From positions 1-64,000 of the forward strand of contig PKUH01000099.1 of NCBI GenBank assembly GCA_002869615.1: DNA of 64,000 nucleotides, written 5' to 3'. Below the pieces are notes generated by a model, which saw only the letters and a list, made by a program, of their open reading frames with translations, had not been told where the DNA came from and made no database searches. The translations under genes were made by a program, and so were the position numbers. Positions within the stretch are counted from its first letter, which is position 1. Every line of letters begins with the position of its first letter. The stretch is from Desulfuromonas sp. GTDB taxonomy: Bacteria; Desulfobacterota; Desulfuromonadia; Desulfuromonadales; UBA2294. This document shows positions 33,283 to 41,136 of this stretch, in pieces.

Positions 33283-36200
33283 AAAGGCGCCTGAAAATCA
33301 TACTCTCGATCCTGAGCCCTCTTGTCCTGGTCTTTGTCGCAACCGTCTGGCTTTTCGGAACGAGTACAGGTGCCAGATGGTTAATCGGGCAGCTGCCAGG
33401 TGTCGAAAGCGTCGAGGTCCGGGGGCCGATTGCCGGTACGCTGGCCATCGAAGATCTCAAAGTCGTGATGGCGGACAGAACGGTCCACCTCCGGAGTATG
33501 GAGTGGCAGATGTATCCTCTTGGCCTCTTCAAAGGTTCTCTTCATTGGGCGGAAATCGCCCTGCACGGAATGGACATTGTAATTTCAACCGATGATATTG
33601 AGCCGGAAGACGGCACGTTTTTTTTGACAAATCTGCAACTATACCAGGACACCTTTCCCGGTTGGCTCGGATGGCTCGATGTTCATGCCGAGAGCTTGAT
33701 AGTTGAGGATATATTAATTCGTCGGTCGGGGCAGGAAATCTTCAGGTTGGATGATCTGCAGGCATCTGCTGACTGGTCGGATAAGTGGCTAAAGCTAAAG
33801 CTTGAAAAGCTGCGAACCGGTTTCGGTTCGGCCCAAGCCGATTTCTCACTCGACATGGAAACCTTCGAGGGAGCATTCCAGTTTGTCGGGCAGCTTGCGC
33901 AAGTCCGGTATGGACTGGAAAAAGTAGAGACGCAGTGGCGGTTTTCTCCGGATGATAACGATCAGGTTCGAGCCATCGGCATGCTCGATCTCGTCGGACA
34001 ATCGGAATTACTGGGCAGGGTTGACGCGCAACTCCTGTTTTCATCAGAACGACTCAGGGTAGAAAACCTGATTGCAAGCCGTCCCGGCCGGCCGGGCGAA
34101 CTCAAAATAGATGGCAACTTGAGTTGGCCAAAGGGTCCATACACCTGGTCTGGACGCCTCGGTTTTCGGAATATTGAACTGGATGAATGGAATATACCGC
34201 TCCGGCTTGACGGAAACCTGAATCTTGCGGGAAGACCCGAAAAATATGCAGGTCGTTTTGCCTTGACCCGGCTCAATCCGGAATGGCAATTCGGGGCGTT
34301 GGCCGGAGCCTTTTCCGGCAACCGGCAGGGAGTCGACTTGACCGAACTGAGCGGCGAAATTCTGCAGGGTACGCTCGCCGGAACGGCCGAAGTTAACTGG
34401 CAGACCACTTTTCATTCTGTCGCCGCTGTGCAACTCCGCGGGATCGATGTTAATCATTTTTTGCCTGATATTGACTCGAACCTCAACGGAAACTTCAGTG
34501 GAAACTGGTTGATGCTCGGGGATGATTCCAGCTGGAAAATGAACCTCGACATCCTTCCGAGTGAGTGGCAGGCGAACAACCTGTCCGGCGAACTGGCGGC
34601 CGGTGGAAACCTTGAGCGTGTCGATATCGAAACGCTGCGGATACGTGGTGATGGTTTGGATCTCGAGGCCGCCGGGCTTCTGGCCGAACAAGTAGATTTC
34701 AATCTTCAGATCGCCCGTCTTTCCAGTTGGTGGCCGAAAACCGATGGCGTACTCACCGCCGCTGGCCGGCTTCAATGGAAGTCAGGTTATGCCGCAGCTT
34801 TCGTACAGGGAGATTTGCAGGACGTGGCTGCGTACGGAGCCACCCTCGACCAAATCGAGTTCAGCGGCGGTATGGATGGTTGGTTGCAAAATATCGAGTT
34901 TGCCATCACAGGCAGAGCTTTGAACTATCGGCAAAAAAACATTGACCGGATTGATCTCGGTTTCACGGGCTCTCCGGCGCAGCATCGTCTAACGATGGCT
35001 CTCGACTGGGCCAGCGGCGAGTTGGATTCGAGCGCCACAGGAGGGTGGCGGGACGGAATTTGGCAAGGTGACATCAGCAGTCTGCAGGTATCGGAACAGG
35101 AGGCCGGTGTCCTGACTCTGCGAGGTCCGGTCGAACTGGAGGCAGGACGGAGGATCTTTCGCGTATCCCCGGTGCAGCTCGAAAGCGACCGTAACGAGAG
35201 GGTGGAAGTCCGGACTGATTTCACCATGGATCCGATAACCGGAACTGCACGTTTGTCCTGGAATGATTTGCAACTGGCCCGGTTCAATCCCTGGCTGCCG
35301 ATGCAGATGACCGGTGTCGGTAGCGGCGATATGCGCACTTCCGTTGACGCAGGAGTTCTGGTAAACGCCAGTGTTGAGGCAATATTCGGCCTTGATCTCA
35401 AATGGCAGGAGCTCGAACTTGTCGACTCGAAAATCCAGGTATCCGGAGACTGGAACCGGGATGGTCTGCGATTGAACCAGACGACGATTTTTTCCGAAGG
35501 AGGTGAACTGCATCTGAACGTTTCCTCTTTCGCCACCCCGTACTGGAATCTGCCGGAACAGGGCAAGTTTCAATTCGACTGGATCGATTTGCCGCTGATA
35601 CATGCAGGGACCTGGCTGCCGCCGAAGATGGCAATGGCCGGCTCCTGGGAGGGAGAAGCGTTCGGTACCTGGAAGAATGGCGGCGAGGTCATGCTTGACT
35701 GGAGCAGTCAAATTGAAGAGGGTCAGGTTGGGTGGCGTGACCAGGTTGGCACCATGACTGCCTCAAACCTGACCGGTTATCTCGATGGAAAATGGCAGAA
35801 CAATAAACTTTCGGTCGACTCGGGCCTTGACCTTTCACGGCAGGGGCGTCTTGAATCGGATCTGCTTCTGCCTCTTTCAAGTCGCTTTCCTTTTCCATTC
35901 AAGGGCGATAGTTCCTGGGGCGGATATCTTGCACTGGACGCGCGGGAAAGCGGTCTGCTCAGCTACTTCCTTCCCGGAATGGTCGAGCAGACAGACGGAA
36001 AGTTAACGATGGCAGTCGACCTCGCCGGAACACCTGCAAAACCGTCTCTTAATGGCCGGTTCGCCCTCACCGAGGCTTCAGCATCGATCCCGGCCCTTGG
36101 CATCCGGCTCGACCAGATCGAATTTCACTCCACTCTTGTCGATGACGAGATTAACGTTGGAAAATTGTCTCTCGCCTCCGGAGATGGGAACCTGTTTGGC

Positions 36201-37190
36201 GAAGGACGTTTCCGGTTTTCTGGCTGGAAACTGACGGAGCAGAAGTGGAGCGTCAAGGGCGTGGCCATGCCGCTGGTACGACTGCCGGAACTCGAGTTGT
36301 TTGCCACTCCTGACCTGCAGGGAGAAGGCGCCGCCGGCAAGCTGGAAATCCGGGGCGGCATCCTGGTCCCCCGGATGCGCTTAAGCAGCATCAATGCACC
36401 CGGGCAGATGCCGGTCAGTCCCAGTCCCGATGTTGTCGTGGTTAAAAAATCGGAAACGACAGAACGCGTGCTGCCTTTACGGCTCGATGCGCGGATTCGA
36501 ATCGAACTGGGTGACGAAGTCGTGGTCGATACGGCCGGCGTCGATGCCCGCCTGGGTGGTGAAGTGACACTGAATATTGAAAAACTGAACCAGGTCTTTG
36601 CCAGCGGTCAGATAATGGTCGAGCAGGGGACCTATTCGAGCTACGGCTTGCGCCTGCCGATTCACAGGGGGCAGCTTCTGTTCGCGGGTGGACCGATTCA
36701 ACGGCCGACCCTCAATATTCTGGCGTATAAAACAATCGGCGAGGTCAAGGCCGGGGTCAAGGTTACCGGAACTCCCCGCCAGCCTCTGGTTAAACTCTAT
36801 TCGGAGCCGGCCATGCCGGATACCGATATCCTGTCCTATATCATTCTCGGACGTCCTCTTGACGAAGAAGGTGGTCAGACCGATGCTTTTATGTTGGCGG
36901 CGACGGCTCTGCTCTCCCGGGGCGAATCGGTCGCTTTTCAGGACGCCTTGCAGCGGCGCCTCGGTATCGACGTCATCCAGGTCAATACCGGCGAGGGGGA
37001 TATCAACGAATCGGTTGTAACCATCGGGAAATACCTGGAACCCGGTCTTTACGTCAGCCTCGGTTATTCGGTGTTTAATCAAACCAACGAGCTGCGGTTG
37101 CGTTACAATCTCTCCGAACATTGGGAGCTGCAGTCCAACATAGGTGAGGAGAGCGGCGCCGATATTTACTACCGGTTCGATTTCAATTAG
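33276..37190 (+). CDS. tamB: TamB-type translocation and assembly module protein
   Basis: 1304 residues, AsmA-like superfamily. One N-terminal helix (about 8-28) anchors a long periplasmic beta-rich chain (repeated 12-15-residue amphipathic strands), and the last 300 residues form the conserved DUF490 domain with EQGTYSSYGLRLPIHRG and the very typical DTDILSYIILGRPLDE. TamB spans the periplasm and, with TamA, helps insert outer membrane proteins and probably carries phospholipid. Begins inside the end of tamA. Confidence 0.94.
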   Translation: MVKRRLKIILSILSPLVLVFVATVWLFGTSTGARWLIGQLPGVESVEVRGPIAGTLAIEDLKVVMADRTVHLRSMEWQMYPLGLFKGSLHWAEIALHGMDIVISTDDIEPEDGTFFLTNLQLYQDTFPGWLGWLDVHAESLIVEDILIRRSGQEIFRLDDLQASADWSDKWLKLKLEKLRTGFGSAQADFSLDMETFEGAFQFVGQLAQVRYGLEKVETQWRFSPDDNDQVRAIGMLDLVGQSELLGRVDAQLLFSSERLRVENLIASRPGRPGELKIDGNLSWPKGPYTWSGRLGFRNIELDEWNIPLRLDGNLNLAGRPEKYAGRFALTRLNPEWQFGALAGAFSGNRQGVDLTELSGEILQGTLAGTAEVNWQTTFHSVAAVQLRGIDVNHFLPDIDSNLNGNFSGNWLMLGDDSSWKMNLDILPSEWQANNLSGELAAGGNLERVDIETLRIRGDGLDLEAAGLLAEQVDFNLQIARLSSWWPKTDGVLTAAGRLQWKSGYAAAFVQGDLQDVAAYGATLDQIEFSGGMDGWLQNIEFAITGRALNYRQKNIDRIDLGFTGSPAQHRLTMALDWASGELDSSATGGWRDGIWQGDISSLQVSEQEAGVLTLRGPVELEAGRRIFRVSPVQLESDRNERVEVRTDFTMDPITGTARLSWNDLQLARFNPWLPMQMTGVGSGDMRTSVDAGVLVNASVEAIFGLDLKWQELELVDSKIQVSGDWNRDGLRLNQTTIFSEGGELHLNVSSFATPYWNLPEQGKFQFDWIDLPLIHAGTWLPPKMAMAGSWEGEAFGTWKNGGEVMLDWSSQIEEGQVGWRDQVGTMTASNLTGYLDGKWQNNKLSVDSGLDLSRQGRLESDLLLPLSSRFPFPFKGDSSWGGYLALDARESGLLSYFLPGMVEQTDGKLTMAVDLAGTPAKPSLNGRFALTEASASIPALGIRLDQIEFHSTLVDDEINVGKLSLASGDGNLFGEGRFRFSGWKLTEQKWSVKGVAMPLVRLPELELFATPDLQGEGAAGKLEIRGGILVPRMRLSSINAPGQMPVSPSPDVVVVKKSETTERVLPLRLDARIRIELGDEVVVDTAGVDARLGGEVTLNIEKLNQVFASGQIMVEQGTYSSYGLRLPIHRGQLLFAGGPIQRPTLNILAYKTIGEVKAGVKVTGTPRQPLVKLYSEPAMPDTDILSYIILGRPLDEEGGQTDAFMLAATALLSRGESVAFQDALQRRLGIDVIQVNTGEGDINESVVTIGKYLEPGLYVSLGYSVFNQTNELRLRYNLSEHWELQSNIGEESGADIYYRFDFN

Positions 37191-37282
37191 TCAGCTGTTG
37201 CTGTCGTTCAGGTTTTTCGCCCGTAGATCAGAGCGGAAGCCGGTTGCTGGTCCGAACATTGGCCGTTTTTTCTGGCTGGATA

Positions 37283-37316
37283 TAAAAAAGCTCCCCGACC
37301 GGGGGTGTCAGGGAGC
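37283..37316 (-). terminator. Terminator of the small gene 37364-37576
   Basis: Read on the minus strand, GCTCCC...GGGAGC with inner CCCCGG pairing is followed by TTTTTTAT. It may also stop tamB transcripts from the other side. Confidence 0.65.
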
Positions 37317-37363
37317 GAAGACGGTAACCAGTTTGGGAGGAAGGTTACCGTTCGGGACTATTT

Positions 37364-37576
37364 TTATGGTTTCGGATCTCTCTTCGCAAGCAGGCTCCTG
37401 CTTTTCTCTTCAGCGAGGATTGCCCTGGCGAGCCGGACCCATTCATCCCATGGTCCCTCGGCGCCAAGGGCATCATGCCCAGGAGAGTTGCCAATAAACC
37501 AGTCCTGTTCCGGGTCGCCGCTGATTGCCAGGCTTGTCCCGCAGATGTGAACCTGCTTTCTATTTTTTCGCTGCAT
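37364..37576 (-). CDS. Small hypothetical protein, 70 residues
   Basis: Supported by AAGGAG seven bases before the ATG and by a terminator 48 bases after the stop. Sequence features: basic start (MQRKNRKQ), then GTSLAISGDPEQDWFIGNSPGHDALG and WDEWVRLARAILAEE, a small alpha/beta-like soluble protein with several Trp. I recall similar short proteins in Geobacter genomes but no function. The 213 bases between it and the GNAT gene hold nothing clear. Confidence 0.65.
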   Translation of the reverse strand: MQRKNRKQVHICGTSLAISGDPEQDWFIGNSPGHDALGAEGPWDEWVRLARAILAEEKSRSLLAKRDPKP

Positions 37577-37789
37577 CGAAGCTCCTTGTTGATTTCTTGT
37601 TCTTCTGACGGAGCAGAACGATCCCGGTTGACAGGAAAAATATTTTTTAGCCTGTTATTTCGGTTTTCATCTTTGCTGTTGATATTTTTTTCAAAGCCGT
37701 TTTCTGGTCAACGTGAATCTGGCACGGGGAGAAGAATATTGGCGAATGAATTGAGGGGGGCGGGAAGAATCTGGTAATCAGAACAACGT

Positions 37790-38296
37790 TCAGATCTTGC
37801 GGCCGTAAATCAAAAGTCCCGATCTTTTGCTTCCGAAATCAGCGACATCGGGCATATGTCCCCACCGCGTAAAACCGAATTTTTCCAGAAGCCCGATGCT
37901 GACCGAATTCATCTCGAGCAGAATGGCGAACAAATGCTGATGGTCAAGGGCGCGGGCCGCATTGATGGTAGCGGTCATCAGTTCTTTACCGAGGCCGAGA
38001 CCGCGCTGCTCGCGGTCGAGATAATAACTGATTTCGATTGTTTTGGCCAGCGCTCTGCGACCGTGACGAAACGGACTCAGGCTGCTCCAGCCGGCGACTT
38101 CTCCGTTGCTGATAATCACATGAATGGGATATTCGGTTTCTGTGTGCAGTTCGAACCAGTCGCGGCGGCTGTCGATGCTGATATGTTCCATGTCGGCCGT
38201 ACAGTAGCCGTCATCGATTGCCTGATTGTAAATCTCGACGATACGGGGCCAATCGGTTTCGACAGCAATGCGGATCTCCGTTGAACTTTCGGTCAT
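37790..38296 (-). CDS. GNAT family N-acetyltransferase (PAT-like)
   Basis: 168 residues from the ATG at 38296; upstream codons in frame read through the previous gene and are not credible. RIAVETDWPRIVEIYNQAI and the acetyl-CoA loop DREQRGLGLGKELMTATI with LEKFGFTRWGHMPDV match phosphinothricin/methionine-sulfone acetyltransferase-like proteins. Starts 17 bases after the membrane gene stops, so probably the last cistron of the sigma-54 operon starting at 39473. Confidence 0.88.
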   Translation of the reverse strand: MTESSTEIRIAVETDWPRIVEIYNQAIDDGYCTADMEHISIDSRRDWFELHTETEYPIHVIISNGEVAGWSSLSPFRHGRRALAKTIEISYYLDREQRGLGLGKELMTATINAARALDHQHLFAILLEMNSVSIGLLEKFGFTRWGHMPDVADFGSKRSGLLIYGRKI

Positions 38297-38312
38297 AGCG
38301 GGAATGGATCGT

Positions 38313-38684
38313 TTACGGGCCGTGAACAATCGGGTCGTTGTAGTCTTCTGAAGGAAAATGGGTGAGATTGGCATATGTGGTATCTGCCGGCTTGACCAGA
38401 ACAATGACCATGATTGAAATGATCAGACTGGCCGAAACCCAGTTGAGAACATTTGTCCGAAACGTCCAGTCAATTTCGGGTTCTTCTTTTTGCTTTTGCT
38501 CTTTTTCCGGCAGACGGCTTGCGATCTGGCGCATAATCTTTCCGGAGAAAAGAAAGAATATCGCCGAGACGGCAAATTGCGGCAGAATTTCAACGGAAAC
38601 CTGGCCACTGGCAAACAACGCTCCGTAAAAAAGCATCGCTCCTAACCCGAGCAGGGTTATTTGTCGACTCAGATTTGCATGCAT
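38313..38684 (-). CDS. Small membrane protein of unknown function
   Basis: 123 residues with three helices (about 8-26, 32-50, 80-100) and a charged loop KEQKQKEEPEID between helices 2 and 3. CCGGAG precedes the ATG. Lies 27 bases downstream of the acetate-transporter-like gene on the same strand, so it may be an accessory subunit. I do not recognise a family. Confidence 0.75.
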   Translation of the reverse strand: MHANLSRQITLLGLGAMLFYGALFASGQVSVEILPQFAVSAIFFLFSGKIMRQIASRLPEKEQKQKEEPEIDWTFRTNVLNWVSASLIISIMVIVLVKPADTTYANLTHFPSEDYNDPIVHGP

Positions 38685-38711
38685 AAGAATACTCCGGAAC
38701 CTGTTCGCAGA

Positions 38712-39473
38712 TTACGTTTTTGCCTGTTTTCTGTCAAGCGCTGAGACCGTTGACGCGGCTTTCAACAGATATTGCCCTCCGGCCCAGACTCCGCAAATGC
38801 CGGTCATTATACCGGTACCATAAACCATAAGATGCAGGACTTTCGGAAACAGCGGCAGAGCCGCCAGCATAAACAGGAATACTGCTCCAAGGGTGTAAAA
38901 ATGGCGGCAGATGCGGCTGATCTGAGTGCCGGCCTGGGCCGGGATCAAGCCGAAAAAGCCCCAAAGGACAAGATATCCGGACATCGGGATTGCCGCTGTT
39001 GCCGTTCCAAAACCGGCCGCCGGGAGAATTTCGAGGGCCAGCATCGAGGTCCAGAAAAGGCCGCCGCCGATAAACATGAGCGCCCGGATCGATTTTTCCC
39101 TGAGGGCAGCAGTACCGGCGAGCATCTGCATGATTGCTGCTCCGATCAATGCCAGCGCCGGTATTCTGATATCTGTTGAAAAAAGACCGATTTTACAGAA
39201 TATATAGAGCAGAATTGCGATTCCGCCGCCACTCAGACCAAGAGCGATATTCCGGTTTTCACGACCAGGGGCTGCTGCCATCGGCAGATCGGTTGGTGAC
39301 CCGTCCCGGTTGTCCGGACTGTGTTGTAATTCGCGGTATTTGATACATGAATTGAAATCGGTCGAGCAATATCGGCTGATCATGCTGGCATCGTGTGACG
39401 AGATATATCCGCAACCGACATCACAGCTCTCTTCATTGCGGGCGTAATAGGGACAGACCGTTTGAGTTGCCAT
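38712..39473 (-). CDS. Divergent acetate-uptake-transporter-like (GPR1/FUN34/YaaH) protein with Cys-rich N-terminus
   Basis: 253 residues. The C-terminal 180 residues form six helices that line up by eye with SatP/YaaH: GAAIMQMLAGTAALREKS (SatP GGIAQIFAGLLEYKKG), GLFWTSMLALEILP, GYLVLWGFFGLI (GVYLGLWGVFTLF) and GIMTGICGVWAGGQYLL (WIGLICGASAIYL). The usual NPAPLGL start is missing. In its place is a 70-residue cytosolic extension with six Cys (CPYY...CDVGC...YC...C). GGAGGT precedes the ATG. A sigma-54 promoter sits 52 bases upstream. Assignment rests on my alignment and needs a profile search. Confidence 0.6.
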   Translation of the reverse strand: MATQTVCPYYARNEESCDVGCGYISSHDASMISRYCSTDFNSCIKYRELQHSPDNRDGSPTDLPMAAAPGRENRNIALGLSGGGIAILLYIFCKIGLFSTDIRIPALALIGAAIMQMLAGTAALREKSIRALMFIGGGLFWTSMLALEILPAAGFGTATAAIPMSGYLVLWGFFGLIPAQAGTQISRICRHFYTLGAVFLFMLAALPLFPKVLHLMVYGTGIMTGICGVWAGGQYLLKAASTVSALDRKQAKT

Positions 39474-39524
39474 AGTGCTACCTCCGGGCTTATGTTGCTT
39501 CGGCTCTTCTTCGTACTTATGTTC

Positions 39525-39540
39525 AGCAAATGGCGTACCA
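39525..39540 (-). promoter_or_regulatory. Sigma-54 promoter of the acetate-transporter-like operon
   Basis: On the minus strand TGGTACGCCATTTGCT: GG and GC ten bases apart, sharing TGGTACGC--- -TTGC with the promoter at 29609. Start of transcription would be near 39514, about 40 bases before the start codon. Confidence 0.8.
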
Positions 39541-39717
39541 AAAACAGCTGATTTAAGTTAAGAAATAACGCAGAAATCGGGTTGTTGAAGGGGAACCGGC
39601 CGGTTCGAAAAAGCTGGTTTTCGCAGGAGTGCAAAGAGCCGTGGCGGCTGTGGCAGGACGAAAGGACAATCCGGGTGAAACTCGCTGGATAAGGCTTGTT
39701 GCCACGTTTCTGCTTGC

Positions 39718-39764
39718 TTTGCAATTTTGCAGATTTGCAAGCAACTTTTTTGCATATCTGCAAG
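39718..39764. promoter_or_regulatory. Three TTTGCA-N4-TGCAAG sites
   Basis: Sites at 39718-39733 (TTTGCA-ATTT-TGCAGA), 39726-39741 (TTTGCA-GATT-TGCAAG) and 39749-39764 (TTTGCA-TATC-TGCAAG); the first two overlap by half a site. They lie about 180-240 bases upstream of the sigma-54 promoter at 39525-39540 and immediately after the stop codon of the NtrC-type regulator. Confidence 0.8.
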
Positions 39765-39768
39765 AAAT

Positions 39769-41136
39769 TCAGGTGATCTTTTTTTTGTCGATCTCTCTTT
39801 TTTTGATTTTTCGATAGATCGTTGCCATGTTCATGCCGGCTTCGGCGGCGGCTGCCTCAACGTTGTTCCCGTGTTTGCGCAGCAGTCGATTCAGGTAATC
39901 GGTTTCAAATCGGGCCAGGGCCGTCGCGTAATCGCTTTCATTGATCGCTACATAATCGCCATCGACCTCAATCAGTTGTCCGAGTACCGGCAGGCCGATA
40001 TAGGTTTCGGTGGTCAGGGTCATGGCAGCTTCAATGACATTCTTCAGCTGTCGGATATTGCCGGGCCAGGGGTAGTTTTTTGCGGCTGATGTCGCTTCCG
40101 GTGTAAGTCCCTTGACCTCGGTTTCGAACTTTTCATTCTGCTCATTGACGAAGCGGTTGATCAGCAGCGGGATGTCTTCCGGCCGGTCACGAAGTGGCGG
40201 CAGATGAAGGTTGATGACGTTCAGGCGGTAGTAGAGGTCTTCACGGAAGCTGCCATTCTTGACCGCTTCTTTCAGATCGGCATTGGTTGCCGAAAGAATT
40301 CTGGCGTCAACCCGGGTCGGTTCGCGATCGCCGACCCGGAGAAATTCATGCTCCTGCAGAAAGCGGAGCAGAGTCATCTGGACGTTCAACGGCAGGTTGC
40401 CGACTTCGTCGAGGAACAGGGTGCCGCCGTTTGCTTCTTCGAGCAGGCCCCGCCGGTTTTCAGTGGCGCCGGTAAATGCCCCCTTGCGGTAGCCGAACAG
40501 TTCACTCTCGAGGATGTTTTCCGGCAGGGCACCGCAATTCAGAGCAACGAACCGGCCATTGGCCCGCGGCGAGTTGTAATGAATCGCCTGGGCGATCAGC
40601 TCCTTGCCGGTTCCTGATTCTCCGGTGATCAGGGCGGCCGTGTCGCGCACCGCGACCTTGGCAACCTTGGCCAGCAAATGCTGTAATGCTTCCGATGTCC
40701 CGACGATATTTTCGAAGCAGAAGCGACCTGACAACTCTTCCTTCAATTCCCGGTTTTCATCCATCAGTTGCTGGTGCTGCAGGGCGTTTCTGACCCGGTA
40801 GAGCAACTCGTCCGGTTCAAACGGCTTGGTCAGCATGTCGTAAGCGCCCTGCCGCAGTGCCTGAATCGACAGTTCAACGGTGGCATAAGCGGTGATGACA
40901 ATGACCGGAATCTCCGGATCGCGGCCGCGAATATGTTTGAGGAGTTCAATCCCGTCCATTTCCGGCATCTTGATGTCGGTAATAACAAGGTCGTAAGAAC
41001 CGGCGGTGAAATCAGCGACCGCCTGAACCGGTCGGGTGTAGCTTTTGACCTGGTAATCACAATCCCGCAGCACGGCCTCCATCATCCGGCAGAGCCCCTC
41101 TTCGTTATCGACCAACATGATTCTGGCTTTCGACAT
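39769..41136 (-). CDS. NtrC-family sigma-54-dependent response regulator
   Basis: 455 residues: receiver domain (phospho-site Asp54 in VITDIKMPEMDG), AAA+ sigma-54 activation domain (Walker A GESGTGKE, sigma-54 loop GAFTGA, Walker B GGTLFLDEVG) and a Fis-type helix-turn-helix at the C-terminus (NVEAAAAEAGMNMATIYRKIKKR). It starts at the base after the kinase stop codon, so the pair is translationally coupled. The palindromes at 29395-29511, 39718-39764 and 43140-43163 are the natural candidate targets. Confidence 0.95.
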   Translation of the reverse strand: MSKARIMLVDNEEGLCRMMEAVLRDCDYQVKSYTRPVQAVADFTAGSYDLVITDIKMPEMDGIELLKHIRGRDPEIPVIVITAYATVELSIQALRQGAYDMLTKPFEPDELLYRVRNALQHQQLMDENRELKEELSGRFCFENIVGTSEALQHLLAKVAKVAVRDTAALITGESGTGKELIAQAIHYNSPRANGRFVALNCGALPENILESELFGYRKGAFTGATENRRGLLEEANGGTLFLDEVGNLPLNVQMTLLRFLQEHEFLRVGDREPTRVDARILSATNADLKEAVKNGSFREDLYYRLNVINLHLPPLRDRPEDIPLLINRFVNEQNEKFETEVKGLTPEATSAAKNYPWPGNIRQLKNVIEAAMTLTTETYIGLPVLGQLIEVDGDYVAINESDYATALARFETDYLNRLLRKHGNNVEAAAAEAGMNMATIYRKIKKREIDKKKIT

